From positions 65,685-129,684 of the forward strand of contig JANNBN010000129.1 in NCBI GenBank assembly GCA_031385545.1: 64,000 bases of DNA, given 5' to 3'. Below, piece after piece: positions 1 to 8,659 of the stretch (positions are counted from its first letter, which is position 1; every line of letters starts with the position of its first letter). Source of the DNA: JANNBN01 sp031385545 (GTDB lineage Bacteria > Actinomycetota > Acidimicrobiia > Acidimicrobiales > JANYDT01). A model generated the notes under the pieces. The model was not told where the DNA came from and made no database searches. It saw only the letters and a list, made by a program, of their open reading frames with translations. The position numbers were made by a program, and so were the translations under genes.

Positions 1-1959
1 CACGTGCTGCGGGTTGAGGATTGTGCCGGTGTCCTGAGTGGTTGCCATTTCGACGACTCGCACCAGGCCAAGGTCGCAGTCGACATCGACAACCGCACGA
101 TGGGCGGCAAAGGCCCAGCTCACGTGTGCGTCGCCCTGCCCGTTCTCGTCGAGAGCGCACGTCGGGCGGTGCCGATACTCAACTACTTGATGCACGACGT
201 CGTTGCCGACGAACGTGATGACTGGTTCGTCGTGGTCGCCGTTCAGCGTGGATACCCGACCATCGCGAAGCTCGATCGCTGCCTGTGCAACGGTCCATCG
301 TTCGGACGCAAGTGCGATTATCTGCGCGCGTACTGCTTCGCACGCGGTCATGACAGCTCCGCCAGACATCCATGTCTGACGTGAAGCAGACGTTGATCCG
401 GCCGACCCGATGAACGTGTCTGCGGGTTCCAACACAATGTCGTCAACCCCCAGGACGGTGCGGGCGATCTGGAGGGCGATCGTGACGAAACCCTGTCCGA
501 CCTCAGCGCAGGCTGACTTGATGGAGACCCGCCCGCCACCGATGGTGCACGACGCGGTTGAGAAGTCGTCGAATCCCTCGGAGAAGGCGATGTTCTTCCA
601 CCCGATTGCGACTCCGACACCCCGCTTGACGTGGTGCGCGTCGGCAGTCCGTCCGGCTCCACCCGGCCGCGCCATCATCTCGTCCGTGCCCCGCGTGTCG
701 GCGGGCATCGGGTACGCATCGAGCCACGCAAGCAGCTGATCCGTGGGAGCGGTGCCGTCGAGTATCTGCCCGGTGATACACGTGTCGCCGGTGCGAATGA
801 GGTTGCGTCTGCGTATCTCGACGGCGTCCAGACCGCAGGCGTCGGCGAGCCGATCCATCTGGCTTTCGTGCGCGTAACAGGTCTGGACTGCGCCGAAGCC
901 GCGCATCGCTCCGCACGTCGGGTTGTTGGTTCGGACGGCCCATCCGTCGACCGTTGCGCTCGGTACCCGGTAGGGGCCGGTTGCGAAGCACGCCGCGTTG
1001 GCTATGACCGCCCGTGAGGAGGACATGTACGCGCCGCCGTCGAACACCAACCGGCACTCGACGCGTTGCAGGATGCCGTCCCTCGTCGCATGGTGGCGAT
1101 ACCACATGCGTGCGGGGTGGCGATGGACATGCCCGAGGAAGCTCTCAAGCCGCGAGTACACGATCTTGACCGGGCGGCCCGTCTTCAACGCAAGGAGGCA
1201 CAGATGAACGTGCATGCTCACGTCTTCACGAGCGCCGAACGCTCCGCCGACTCCGGCCAGGTGAACCCGGACCTTGTCCTCCGGCAACCCGAGGCAGGGT
1301 GCGAGCTGCCAAAGGTCGCTGTGCAGCCATTGGGTGGACACGTGCAGGTCCACCCCTCCGCCACCGTCTTCGGGGATGGCGAGCCCGCTCTCCGGACCGA
1401 GGAATGCCTGATCCTGCATCCCGACTTCGTAATTCCCCTCGACAACGACCTCGCCGGTGACGGACTGATCACCGTGCCGGATGACCAGATGACGAAAGAT
1501 GTTTCCGTCGGGGTGGATGGGCGCCGCGGTGATTGCCTGCTCGGCATCGATCAATGGTTCCAGGACGTCGTAGTTGACGATGATTGCGGCGGCAGCACGG
1601 CGAGCCGTTTCAGGGTGGTCGGCGGCAATTGCGGCGATTGGTTCGCCGTAGAACCGGACGACGTCGTGTGCGAACACCGGTTGGTCCGGATGTTCGAGAC
1701 CGTAGACCTTGGCGCCCGGTACATCGTCCTGGGTAACGATGGACTGGACTCCGGCGATCTTCCACGCCGGGCTGAAGTCGATGGACACGATTCGAGCTGA
1801 CGCGTGCGGGGATCGGAGGACGTGTGCCCACAGCATGGACTCGGCGTGGAGGTCGCTGGAGAACTCGAACGATCCGGTCACCTTCGCGACGCCGTCAGGC
1901 CGGGCCGCTGATGCGCCGACGCGCCCGTGAACGGCCGCAGATGTGGTGGACGCGCTCAT
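1..1959 (-). CDS. Molybdenum hydroxylase large (molybdopterin-binding) subunit, xanthine dehydrogenase family, partial
   Basis: Reading from an ATG at 1959, 653 codons stay open to the left edge, so the C-terminus is missing (family length is about 750-780). Visible family motifs are a QDQAFLGPE stretch (the usual Q..x.E..P region), GVGGAFGARED (the GGGFGxKE pterin contact), AMRGFGAVQ (the A-x-RGFG-x-Q loop) and CAEVGQG near the C-terminal half. The start overlaps the stop of the 2Fe-2S subunit gene by 4 bp (ATGA), so the two are translationally coupled. This is the catalytic subunit, which would hydroxylate a purine or other heterocycle or aldehyde. Xanthine is inferred from the PuuD-like and amidohydrolase genes in the same window; a CO dehydrogenase-like or aldehyde oxidase role is not excluded. 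Confidence 0.88.
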   Translation of the reverse strand, partial: MSASTTSAAVHGRVGASAARPDGVAKVTGSFEFSSDLHAESMLWAHVLRSPHASARIVSIDFSPAWKIAGVQSIVTQDDVPGAKVYGLEHPDQPVFAHDVVRFYGEPIAAIAADHPETARRAAAAIIVNYDVLEPLIDAEQAITAAPIHPDGNIFRHLVIRHGDQSVTGEVVVEGNYEVGMQDQAFLGPESGLAIPEDGGGGVDLHVSTQWLHSDLWQLAPCLGLPEDKVRVHLAGVGGAFGAREDVSMHVHLCLLALKTGRPVKIVYSRLESFLGHVHRHPARMWYRHHATRDGILQRVECRLVFDGGAYMSSSRAVIANAACFATGPYRVPSATVDGWAVRTNNPTCGAMRGFGAVQTCYAHESQMDRLADACGLDAVEIRRRNLIRTGDTCITGQILDGTAPTDQLLAWLDAYPMPADTRGTDEMMARPGGAGRTADAHHVKRGVGVAIGWKNIAFSEGFDDFSTASCTIGGGRVSIKSACAEVGQGFVTIALQIARTVLGVDDIVLEPADTFIGSAGSTSASRQTWMSGGAVMTACEAVRAQIIALASERWTVAQAAIELRDGRVSTLNGDHDEPVITFVGNDVVHQVVEYRHRPTCALDENGQGDAHVSWAFAAHRAVVDVDCDLGLVRVVEMATTQDTGTILNPQHV

Positions 1960-2459
1960 CCGTTCATCCGTGCCGCAGCGGCATTCTTGATCGCTTCGAA
2001 GATGCGGCCATATCCAGTGCACCTGCACAGGTTTCCGCTGATTGCTTCTCGCATCTCCAAGTCCGTTGGCGATGGCGTGTGGTCCAGCAGATCGTGCACC
2101 GCCATCACGAGCCCGGGGGTGCAAAAGCCACACTGCACTGCTCCGGCCTGAACAAACGCTGCTTGCACGTCGCTCAGTCCGCTGTCTGTCGGGGCAAGGC
2201 CCTCGACGGTGGTGACTCGTTGTCCTTCGGCGCTGGCCGCCATCACCAGACAGGCGCAGACGAGTCGTTCGTCCAACAGCACCGAACAGCTGCCGCATTC
2301 ACCTTGCTCGCAAGCGTTCTTGGCTGCCGGCTGGCCGAGACGTTCTCGGAGCACGTACAGCAAACTCTCGCCCTGCCAACCGGCATCGACGGTGTGTGTG
2401 GTGCCGTTGACAATGAGCGTGTAGGTAACCAGCTCGTCGGGCAAAGATGTTGTATCCAT
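1956..2459 (-). CDS. Molybdenum hydroxylase 2Fe-2S subunit
   Basis: This 167-residue protein carries two 2Fe-2S clusters and passes electrons from the molybdenum site to the FAD subunit. An N-terminal plant-ferredoxin-type domain has Cys50, Cys55, Cys58 and Cys70. A C-terminal four-helix domain has Cys110-x2-Cys113 and Cys145-x-Cys147 (the CRC motif), so all eight ligands are present. Length matches the CoxS/XdhC family. It lies between the FAD subunit (29 bp upstream) and the large subunit (4-bp overlap), giving the operon order FAD, FeS, Mo. The family assignment is certain; the physiological substrate is not. Confidence 0.95.
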   Translation of the reverse strand: MDTTSLPDELVTYTLIVNGTTHTVDAGWQGESLLYVLRERLGQPAAKNACEQGECGSCSVLLDERLVCACLVMAASAEGQRVTTVEGLAPTDSGLSDVQAAFVQAGAVQCGFCTPGLVMAVHDLLDHTPSPTDLEMREAISGNLCRCTGYGRIFEAIKNAAAARMNG

Positions 2460-2488
2460 GATTTGGTGGGTTCGTCCTCGTGGTGTGG

Positions 2489-3331
2489 TCAGAGGAGCCG
2501 CATGAGCGCTCGTTGCGCCATGACACCGATTGCGTGGCGGCGGTAATCGGCTGTTGAACGATGGTCGGTGATGGGTGTCGCCGCATGAGCGACCATCATG
2601 CCGAAGGTTTCATATGTACGCGGATCAACGACGCGTGGTGATTCCCAGTCGATCTGTTCGGCCACCCAGGTTTCGGCCTCCGGTGCGCGAAGCGGCACCG
2701 GCCCGACGGACCCCAAAGCGACCCGTACGTTCCGCCCCCCGAGGTCGACCACGAGGGCAAGGCCCGCAACGCTGATGACCATCGCGTTGCGGGTGCCGAC
2801 CTTGAGATAGTCCTGGCGGCTGTCCAGCACGGGCAGGGTGATGGCGGTGATGAGTTCGTCCGGCCTGAGCGAAGTGCGTTTCACGCCGACGAAGAAGTCA
2901 CGCCAGCCGACCAGTCGTGTCAAGCGGTGCACAGATGTCAGCTCGATGTGCGCATCCAGCGCAGCGAGAACCGGCAGGGTGTCTCCGGCCGGCGACGCAG
3001 TGCCGACGTTTCCGCCGATTGTTCCGGCGTTGCGAATCTGCGGCGATCCGACCGTTCGCGCTGCAGCCGCCAGTGCTGGGTGGGTGGACGAAATCGGTGG
3101 CTGCTGGAACTGCGAGTACGTGACGCCAGCGCCGATGCGAAGCGTCGTGTCGGTCAGGTCGATCGTCTTGAGTTCGGGTATCCGCGAGAGCGCGATGACC
3201 GATCCGGGCCGGCGGTGGCCGGCGTTGACTTCGACCATGAAATCGGTGCCACCAGCAAGGAACTGGGATTCCGGGTCCGCCTGAAGTGCGCGGAGGGCGT
3301 CGTCCAGGGAATGCGGCGTCGCGATGGGCAT
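2489..3331 (-). CDS. Molybdenum hydroxylase FAD-binding subunit
   Basis: A 280-residue FAD subunit of the CoxM/XdhB type. The N-terminal FAD-binding half contains FLAGGTDFM (near residue 30) and RNAGTIGGNVGTASPAGD (near 100), the two nucleotide-binding loops of the family, followed by the C-terminal CO-dehydrogenase flavoprotein domain. I place the start at the ATG at 3331; a TTG two codons upstream is possible. It is the first gene of the minus-strand operon that continues with the 2Fe-2S and molybdenum subunits. Its upstream region is shared with a divergent DMT exporter gene and contains short tandem repeats at 3401-3450. Confidence 0.93.
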   Translation of the reverse strand: MPIATPHSLDDALRALQADPESQFLAGGTDFMVEVNAGHRRPGSVIALSRIPELKTIDLTDTTLRIGAGVTYSQFQQPPISSTHPALAAAARTVGSPQIRNAGTIGGNVGTASPAGDTLPVLAALDAHIELTSVHRLTRLVGWRDFFVGVKRTSLRPDELITAITLPVLDSRQDYLKVGTRNAMVISVAGLALVVDLGGRNVRVALGSVGPVPLRAPEAETWVAEQIDWESPRVVDPRTYETFGMMVAHAATPITDHRSTADYRRHAIGVMAQRALMRLL

Positions 3332-3400
3332 CAGCAAACCTTACTGGCGGGCTTTACTTTTCATGAAGACCCTCGTTGAACAGTTTGTGCACAGACCTCG

Positions 3401-3450
3401 GGACGAACCCTGGACGAACCTCTGGACAAACCTCCGAACGAATCCAGACG
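3401..3450. repeat. Four imperfect 11-12 bp tandem repeats in a divergent intergenic region
   Basis: Between the molybdenum hydroxylase operon and the divergent exporter gene, the sequence reads as successive variants of GGACGAACCTCT (units starting near 3401, 3412, 3424 and 3436), roughly one helical turn apart. A TGTGCACA palindrome lies just to the left at 3386-3393. The arrangement resembles an array of regulator half-sites, but no regulator is identified, so the function is inference. Confidence 0.5.
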
Positions 3451-3477
3451 AGCATTCGGGGTGGCACAATCTGACCC

Positions 3478-4326
3478 ATGGCCGTCGTCTTCGCGCTCGG
3501 CTGCGCCTTGATGTACGGGGTGGGTGACTACGCCGGTGGACGTGGTTCCAGGTTCGCTTCGGCGGCTTCGGTTACTGCAACAGCGCAGGCGGTTGGCATC
3601 GTGGCGTTGGTGCCAGGCCTGCTGATCATCGATGGCAGGTTGACCGGGCGGTCACTCCTTGTTGGTGCGCTGGCTGGAATGAGTGGCGAGATCGGCCTGC
3701 TGCTTCTGTATTCGGCGCTGGCACGCGGCGCGATGTCGGTGGTCTCGCCGATCGCCGCAATGCTCACCGCTGTCGTTCCCGTTATTGCTGGTTGGGTCAT
3801 CGGAGAGTCTCTCGACCCACGCCAGTTCGCCGGCGTGATGGTAGCGCTGATTGGGATCGCGCTCATCAGCCGAGGGGGGTCCAACGACGGATCGGCTCCG
3901 GCCCACCACACCCGTCCATCGCCCCCGGTCCTGATGATGAGCGTTGCGGCGGGAATCGGCTTCGGTTTGTTCGTGGTTGCGCTTGACCGGGCAGGTGACC
4001 AAGCGGGCCTGTGGCCCCTCATCGCCGCCCGACCGGTCGGTGCGGTACTGGCGGCCGGTTATGCGTTTGTGACACGGGTCTCGCCGATCGTCACGCGCCC
4101 CGTTTTCGGGCTCGCTGCGGTGGCCGGAAGTTTCGACGTGCTTGCCAACATCCTGGCGATCCTGGCCGCGCAGCACGGCAAGGTTGCAGTGGCAGGACTG
4201 CTGATCTCGCTGTATCCGGCGAGCACCGTCGTACTGGCCAGGGTGCTCGATCAGGAACCGATTTCGAAAGCGCAAGTCGTCGGCTTTGCTCTTGCCGGAA
4301 CGGCTGTTGCGCTGATCGCAGCCTGA
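3478..4326 (+). CDS. EamA/DMT family transporter
   Basis: A 282-residue integral membrane protein with about ten hydrophobic helices in two homologous halves (about residues 1-130 and 145-280), as in the drug/metabolite transporter superfamily. The first half ends in an AGVMVALIGIALISRGG stretch and the second in a matching VVGFALAGTAVALIAA stretch, the usual internal symmetry. It probably exports a small metabolite. It is divergent from the molybdenum hydroxylase operon. A possible minus-10 box (CACAAT, 3465-3470) lies only 7 bp before the ATG, so the transcript may have little or no leader. Confidence 0.85.
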   Translation: MAVVFALGCALMYGVGDYAGGRGSRFASAASVTATAQAVGIVALVPGLLIIDGRLTGRSLLVGALAGMSGEIGLLLLYSALARGAMSVVSPIAAMLTAVVPVIAGWVIGESLDPRQFAGVMVALIGIALISRGGSNDGSAPAHHTRPSPPVLMMSVAAGIGFGLFVVALDRAGDQAGLWPLIAARPVGAVLAAGYAFVTRVSPIVTRPVFGLAAVAGSFDVLANILAILAAQHGKVAVAGLLISLYPASTVVLARVLDQEPISKAQVVGFALAGTAVALIAA

Positions 4327-4430
4327 AGCGAGGCGTGAGGGTTTGGCGAGACGCGACCCAGGGTATGCGAGCCTCACACCCTGGAGGAAGCAATCAAAAC
4401 GCTCATCAGACCCAGAACAGTCCACACGCG

Positions 4431-5081
4431 ATGAACATCGAGACAACTGCTGTGCCTGATCACGTGATCGAACGGGTCATTCCGGTACGACGGCGTACCG
4501 TCGACATGGTTCTCATCGCAGCAGGGGCGCTGGCGACAGCTGTCCTTGTTCTTGCCGGAGGCCTCTTGCTGTGGGGATACAACTTTTCGAGCAGCTATGT
4601 GAGCGATGAACTGTCGTCGCAGCACATCGCGTTCCCCTCCGCAGAGGCGCTGACCGCAGAGGGTCGCACGGATCTCCTGAAGTTCGCCGGGAAGCCGCTG
4701 AACAACGGAGCAGGAGCACAGGGTTATGCGAGCTATATCAACGGCCACCTGCAGAAGGTCGCCGCTGGCGCGACCTACGCGGACCTGGGTGTGCCCGAGC
4801 GTGCGGCCAAAGCAGCCGCGTTGGCCGCCGTCGAGTCCGGTGCTCCGCAAGCGACGGTCGACGAACTGCAGGCAACGGCTGCCGGAGTCACGGCTCAGCG
4901 CGACACGATGTTCAAAGGTGAGACCCTGCGCGGTCTGCTGTTGTCTGCCTACGCCTGGTCCACGGTCGGGAGAATTGCAGGAATTGCGGCCGTCGCAGCG
5001 TTGATCAGCGCGGCGTTGATGCTGGTTCTTGTTGCGCTCGGGCTGGTCCATTACCGACGCTCGGTCAGCAGCCAGCGCTGA
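4431..5081 (+). CDS. Membrane protein of unknown function with two transmembrane segments
   Basis: A 216-residue protein I do not recognise. A hydrophobic segment at about residues 24-48 and a second at about 178-205 flank a roughly 130-residue soluble region rich in Ala, Thr and Gly, and a short basic tail (HYRRSVSSQR) follows. The topology suggests an extracytoplasmic loop anchored at both ends. I chose the ATG at 4431 because it places a short charged N-terminus before the first helix; the same frame is open further upstream but overlaps the DMT transporter gene. No operon partner is evident. Confidence 0.7.
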   Translation: MNIETTAVPDHVIERVIPVRRRTVDMVLIAAGALATAVLVLAGGLLLWGYNFSSSYVSDELSSQHIAFPSAEALTAEGRTDLLKFAGKPLNNGAGAQGYASYINGHLQKVAAGATYADLGVPERAAKAAALAAVESGAPQATVDELQATAAGVTAQRDTMFKGETLRGLLLSAYAWSTVGRIAGIAAVAALISAALMLVLVALGLVHYRRSVSSQR

Positions 5082-5113
5082 CATGACCTCCGTTGTCCGC
5101 CCGTGTTCCGACG

Positions 5114-5740
5114 TCAGATCTGCGCGATGCGGGCGAGCAGCATGTCCAAGGCCGGTTGATTCTTTCCACCGTGCGGGATGATCACGTCTGCATAACGCTT
5201 CGATGGTTCGATGAACTGTTCGTGTGCCGGACGCACCGTGTCGAGGTACTGGGCAACGACCGAGTCCAACGTGCGACCCCGCTCGTCCATGTCCCGGCGA
5301 AGACGCCGGATGAATCGGATGTCGGCGTCGGTGTCGACGAACACCTTGAGATCCATGAGCGCGCGTAGGGATGGCTCCCACAGCACCAGGAGACCTTCCA
5401 CCACCACGATTGGCGCCGGTCGAACATGCGATGTGGCTTCAGCTCGGCGATGGTCGGAGAAGTCATAGACCGGTGCGCTGACGGCGAACCCGGCACGCAG
5501 CGCTCCAAGCTGCTCGGCCATCAGCTGCCAGTCGAACGCGTCGGGGTGGTCGTAGTTGAGCGCAGCCCTGCCTTCCAGGTCCAGGTCATCGCGGTCTTGG
5601 TAGTACGCGTCGAGAGCCAGCACTGCGACTCGCTCGTGGCCCGCAAGCCCGATCACCTGGTCTGCCACGGTGCTCTTGCCCGAGCCGCTGCCGCCGGCTA
5701 CACCGATCACGAAGGGCCTGCGTTGGTCGGGTGTCGTCAT
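5114..5740 (-). CDS. udk: Uridine kinase
   Basis: A 208-residue kinase that phosphorylates uridine/cytidine to the monophosphate in pyrimidine salvage. The P-loop GGSGSGKST is at residues 16-24. It is followed by LDAYYQD, an NYDHPDAFDW motif and VVEGLL (Walker B-like), all typical of the uridine kinase/phosphoribulokinase family. The frame is open 12 codons further upstream, but the ATG at 5740 forms an exact ATGA overlap with the stop of the upstream small-protein gene, which makes it the better start. Phosphoribulokinase is an alternative member of the same fold, but the length and motifs fit Udk. Confidence 0.9.
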   Translation of the reverse strand: MTTPDQRRPFVIGVAGGSGSGKSTVADQVIGLAGHERVAVLALDAYYQDRDDLDLEGRAALNYDHPDAFDWQLMAEQLGALRAGFAVSAPVYDFSDHRRAEATSHVRPAPIVVVEGLLVLWEPSLRALMDLKVFVDTDADIRFIRRLRRDMDERGRTLDSVVAQYLDTVRPAHEQFIEPSKRYADVIIPHGGKNQPALDMLLARIAQI

Positions 5741-6078
5741 GAGCGTCCTGGTCGTCGTGTGCTGCGCGTGCGCCAACAGGCTGTGTGGAAGTGTCTGCGG
5801 TGATCTGGGGCGTCGTCAGGGACGACCACAACGTGCGGTGAGCCGACGGGAATCGACTGGTTGCAGACGGGGCAGTCGTAGCGCTTCGTCGCCTGTTCGC
5901 CGCGAACGGTTCGCACGGTGATCTGGTCGTCCGCGTATGTGCCGATGCCGGGAATCATCCGTGGCGTTGGATCGGCCGCTTCCCCGCCAGTGGCGAACCT
6001 GCCAGTGCCGGCCCCGCCGGCGGTGAGCCAGCGCGGCGGGGTCCACGCCGGCACCTGGGGCGCTTTGCGGCGACCCAT
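5737..6078 (-). CDS. Small Cys/His-rich conserved protein upstream of udk
   Basis: A 113-residue protein of unknown function. A Pro/Trp-rich N-terminus (PAWTPPRWLTAGG) is followed by a basic patch and then a putative zinc-binding module CPVCNQ...HFHTACW near residues 70-103. It resembles small actinobacterial proteins sometimes annotated loosely as ATP/GTP-binding; no nucleotide-binding motif is visible here. Its stop overlaps the uridine kinase start by 4 bp, so the two are cotranscribed and probably translationally coupled. Confidence 0.7.
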   Translation of the reverse strand: MGRRKAPQVPAWTPPRWLTAGGAGTGRFATGGEAADPTPRMIPGIGTYADDQITVRTVRGEQATKRYDCPVCNQSIPVGSPHVVVVPDDAPDHRRHFHTACWRTRSTRRPGRS

Positions 6079-6146
6079 CAGGGTTGCTGCCTTTGCGGCT
6101 GGATCCGCTTGCTCACGAGTTCGACCCTATTCCAGCGGACCCGCCT

Positions 6147-6926
6147 TCACCCACGGGCGATGTCGTAGAGGAGGCGGGCCAACAGGGCAGCGACGACGAT
6201 CAGAAAGACACGGCGTACCCACAGACTTCCTTTGGCGATGGCCAGGCGTGAACCGATCTGGGAGCCGGCGAGGTTCGCAGCTCCCATGGCAAGCCCGAGG
6301 CCAACCAGCACGTTGCCATGGCTGGCGAACCAGGCGATCGCTCCGAGGTTTGTGGCGGTGTTGACCGTCTTGGCGATGGCGTTCGCCTCGATGAATGCCA
6401 GTCCGACGACTCCGACGAGGAGCAGGACCAGGAAGCTCCCTGTGCCCGGGCCGATGAGCCCGTCGTAGAAGCCGATGCCCAGCCCGCCACCGGCAAGCAC
6501 CGCTCGGCGCCGTGATTGGGTAAGCCGCTCGTGTGTGACTGCTCCCAGGTTCGGCTTGCGCCACACGTAGACGAACACGACCGCAAGCGCGATAACGACC
6601 AGGGGCTTCAACGCTGCCGTGGAAAGCCGCGACGCAATCATCGCACCGACCAACGCAGCGCAACCGGCCAGCCCGGCCATGAGGAGCGCTTCGCGTCTGT
6701 TGATGCGGACCGTACGGTTGTACACGATGGCCGCAGAGGCCGTACCCCACACCGAAGCGAGTTTGTTGGTGCCCAGCAGCATCGCGGTTGGCTGGCCGTG
6801 CAGTGTGAGGAGCAACGCAGGGATCTGCAACAAGCCACCTCCGCCGACGATGGCGTCGATCCCGCCGGCGCAGAACGCGGCGATGACCAGCACGATCCAC
6901 TGTCCAGTTGTGATGGTGGCAAGCAC
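6147..6926 (-). CDS. TauE/SafE family membrane exporter
   Basis: A 259-residue polytopic membrane protein with about eight helices in two repeats, starting with GTG. The family signatures are GGIDAIVGGGGLLQIPALL near residues 20-38 and the matching GIGFYDGLIGPGTGSFL near 150 in the second half. TauE/SafE proteins export sulfite, sulfoacetate or related organic anions, or act as general anion permeases; the substrate here is unknown. It is a single gene with a 9-bp inverted repeat upstream at 6974-7002. Confidence 0.88.
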   Translation of the reverse strand: MLATITTGQWIVLVIAAFCAGGIDAIVGGGGLLQIPALLLTLHGQPTAMLLGTNKLASVWGTASAAIVYNRTVRINRREALLMAGLAGCAALVGAMIASRLSTAALKPLVVIALAVVFVYVWRKPNLGAVTHERLTQSRRRAVLAGGGLGIGFYDGLIGPGTGSFLVLLLVGVVGLAFIEANAIAKTVNTATNLGAIAWFASHGNVLVGLGLAMGAANLAGSQIGSRLAIAKGSLWVRRVFLIVVAALLARLLYDIARG

Positions 6927-7240
6927 GGCCCGAAATCGTAGGCGAGAGAGGTACCCCCCGATGCTGGGGGAAATCCACCTCCGTTCGAGACTTGGAGGTG
7001 GACTACCGCATTGCGTTCAGACCATTCGCTTTGCATTGCTGTTCGCGTGCGTCAGCCAGGTGCTGCTTGCACCGCTCATCGGGCTCATCCCGATCCATTG
7101 GGGTGATCTGGATGGGCGTTCTCTCCGATGCGGTTTCGATCCACGTGGCGCTGACTACGGCTGTATCGGTCGCAGTGCTTGTGTTCGCGCTTTTCCGTTG
7201 CACTGCAGCGGCCACGCTGGCGCTCGCTCGGTCTCGCTGA
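6927..7240. other. 314-bp gap without a confident gene; possible degraded small membrane protein
   Basis: Apart from the inverted repeat at 6974-7002, no confident gene is seen. On the plus strand one frame around 7020-7110 encodes a hydrophobic stretch (LLFACVSQVLLAPLIGLIPI), and a different frame around 7130-7240 encodes another (HVALTTAVSVAVLVFALFR) ending in TGA at 7238-7240. Joined by one frameshift they would make a two-helix membrane protein, so this may be a small frameshifted gene. This is weak evidence. Confidence 0.2.
6974..7002. promoter_or_regulatory. Perfect 9-bp inverted repeat upstream of the TauE/SafE gene
   Basis: The arms TCCACCTCC (6974-6982) and GGAGGTGGA (6994-7002) are perfectly complementary with an 11-nt spacer. 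The repeat sits 48-76 bp upstream of the exporter GTG start on the minus strand. It could be an operator or a 5' leader hairpin; no T-tract follows on either strand, so a terminator is less likely. Confidence 0.45.
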
Positions 7241-7933
7241 CTAGAACTCGGTCTCGCCTGTTGCCCGTTCACGGTGCCGCGATGCGGAGTGAGCGAGGCG
7301 GGTGACGGCGGCGATGAGCTCGTCAGGGTGGCCCACCAGAGCGCTGGGTGCAAGTGCTTCAAGCTCGCCTGGGTCCGCATATCCCCAGCGGACACCGATC
7401 GAGTGGAGGCCGTGTGTGTGCGCTCCGAGGATGTCGACGTTGCGATCACCGACCATCACAGAGTTGGCCGGGTCCGCTCCGGTGCTGCGAAGCACATGCT
7501 CGATGACATCGGCCTTATGGCGACGGGCTCCGTCGGCCGTGGCACCGCCCAAGAACACCAGCTTGGAGTGGATACCAAAATGATTGACGATGCGTTGTGC
7601 GGGCCCCTCGGGTTTCGAGGTAGCCAATGCCAGCAGGTGGCCTTCGTCGACCAAGGTGTCGAGCGCCTTCTCGATCCCGTCGTAAAGGGTGGCATCGAAC
7701 AACTTGCCCCCTTCGTCGTACACCGAACGGTATGCGTGAATAGCATCTTCGATACGGTGCAGCGGGATGCCAAGGTCTGGAAAGGTCTCCTGGAACGGAG
7801 GGCCGATCATGGAACGCAGGGTCTGCTCGGATGGCACGGCTACACCAACGTGGGTGAAAGCGTGCCGGATGCCAGCCGAAATGCCCGCAAATGGGTCGGT
7901 GATGGTGCCGTCGAGGTCGAGCAGGACGTACAT
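7241..7933 (-). CDS. HAD-superfamily hydrolase, phosphoglycolate phosphatase-like
   Basis: A 230-residue haloacid-dehalogenase phosphatase. Motif I is LLDLDGTITD at residues 3-12, with the nucleophile and acid aspartates both present. A helical cap follows. Motif II is LATSKP, Lys of motif III is in RHKADVIEH, and motif IV is VGDRNVDILGA. The YVLLDLDGT start and cap resemble Gph and 5'-nucleotidase-type members. The ATG at 7933 begins just before motif I and lies 8 bp after the upstream membrane protein stop, so the two are likely cotranscribed. The substrate is not predictable. Confidence 0.88.
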   Translation of the reverse strand: MYVLLDLDGTITDPFAGISAGIRHAFTHVGVAVPSEQTLRSMIGPPFQETFPDLGIPLHRIEDAIHAYRSVYDEGGKLFDATLYDGIEKALDTLVDEGHLLALATSKPEGPAQRIVNHFGIHSKLVFLGGATADGARRHKADVIEHVLRSTGADPANSVMVGDRNVDILGAHTHGLHSIGVRWGYADPGELEALAPSALVGHPDELIAAVTRLAHSASRHRERATGETEF

Positions 7934-7941
7934 CTCGGCCG

Positions 7942-8649
7942 CTAGACAGCAGCGGCTGGGACGGAAGCGACTGAACGGTCGATGGCCGGAAGCGACATTC
8001 TGTCGAGCACGAATTGAACCATCGGGCCGATACCGAACATGAACACCACTGTGCCAATTCCTGCGGTGCCACCGAGCAGGAAGCCAAGACCGAGTGTGGT
8101 GATCTCGACCAGTGTGCGGCCCATGCGAACCGACAGGCCCAGCGCCTTGAGTCCCGTCATGATGCCGTCGCGCGGTCCTGGGCCCAAGCCACTGCCGATG
8201 TACATCCCGCTCCCCAAGGCGATGACGGCCAACCCGACCAGCATGAATAACCACCGCGACAACAGTGCGTCTGGGGCGCCGAGGTGCGGCCTCACCAAGT
8301 CCACGACCAAGCCGATTTCCAGCGTGTTGAGAACCGTGCCGAGTCCTATGCGCTGGCGAAGTGGAATCCAGAGCGGAAGGACGGCCAATCCGACGACGTT
8401 CATCACCAACCCGAATTCAACGTTGAACCGTTTGGCCAGCCCTTGGTGCAGCACGTCCCACGGCGCGACTCCTAAGTTGGATTGAACCAACAGGGCGATG
8501 CCGAACCCGAACAAGGCCAACCCAATGACACAGCGAGGTAACCGTTGGCGCAGCTCTGCGGCGGACAGTGGTTCCTGGCGCAAAGAGCGGATGAGCAACA
8601 CACTGAGAGTGATGACGAGTGCGAGTCGTGCAAAAGCGGATCCGGACAT
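7942..8649 (-). CDS. YczE/YitT-like membrane protein
   Basis: A 235-residue integral membrane protein with about five to six helices. The segment LPRCVIGLALFGFGIALLVQ, the following SNLGVAPWDVLHQGLA and a second GSGLGPGPRDGIMTGL are the paired motifs of the YczE/YyaS/YitT family. Members are often found beside regulators, and their function is unknown. The ATG at 8649 gives a normal N-terminal helix; the frame is open further upstream, but that would overlap the dehydrogenase gene. It sits between the 3-hydroxyacyl-CoA dehydrogenase gene (10 bp upstream) and the HAD phosphatase gene (8 bp downstream). Confidence 0.8.
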   Translation of the reverse strand: MSGSAFARLALVITLSVLLIRSLRQEPLSAAELRQRLPRCVIGLALFGFGIALLVQSNLGVAPWDVLHQGLAKRFNVEFGLVMNVVGLAVLPLWIPLRQRIGLGTVLNTLEIGLVVDLVRPHLGAPDALLSRWLFMLVGLAVIALGSGMYIGSGLGPGPRDGIMTGLKALGLSVRMGRTLVEITTLGLGFLLGGTAGIGTVVFMFGIGPMVQFVLDRMSLPAIDRSVASVPAAAV

Positions 8650-8659
8650 TCGCTCAGGT

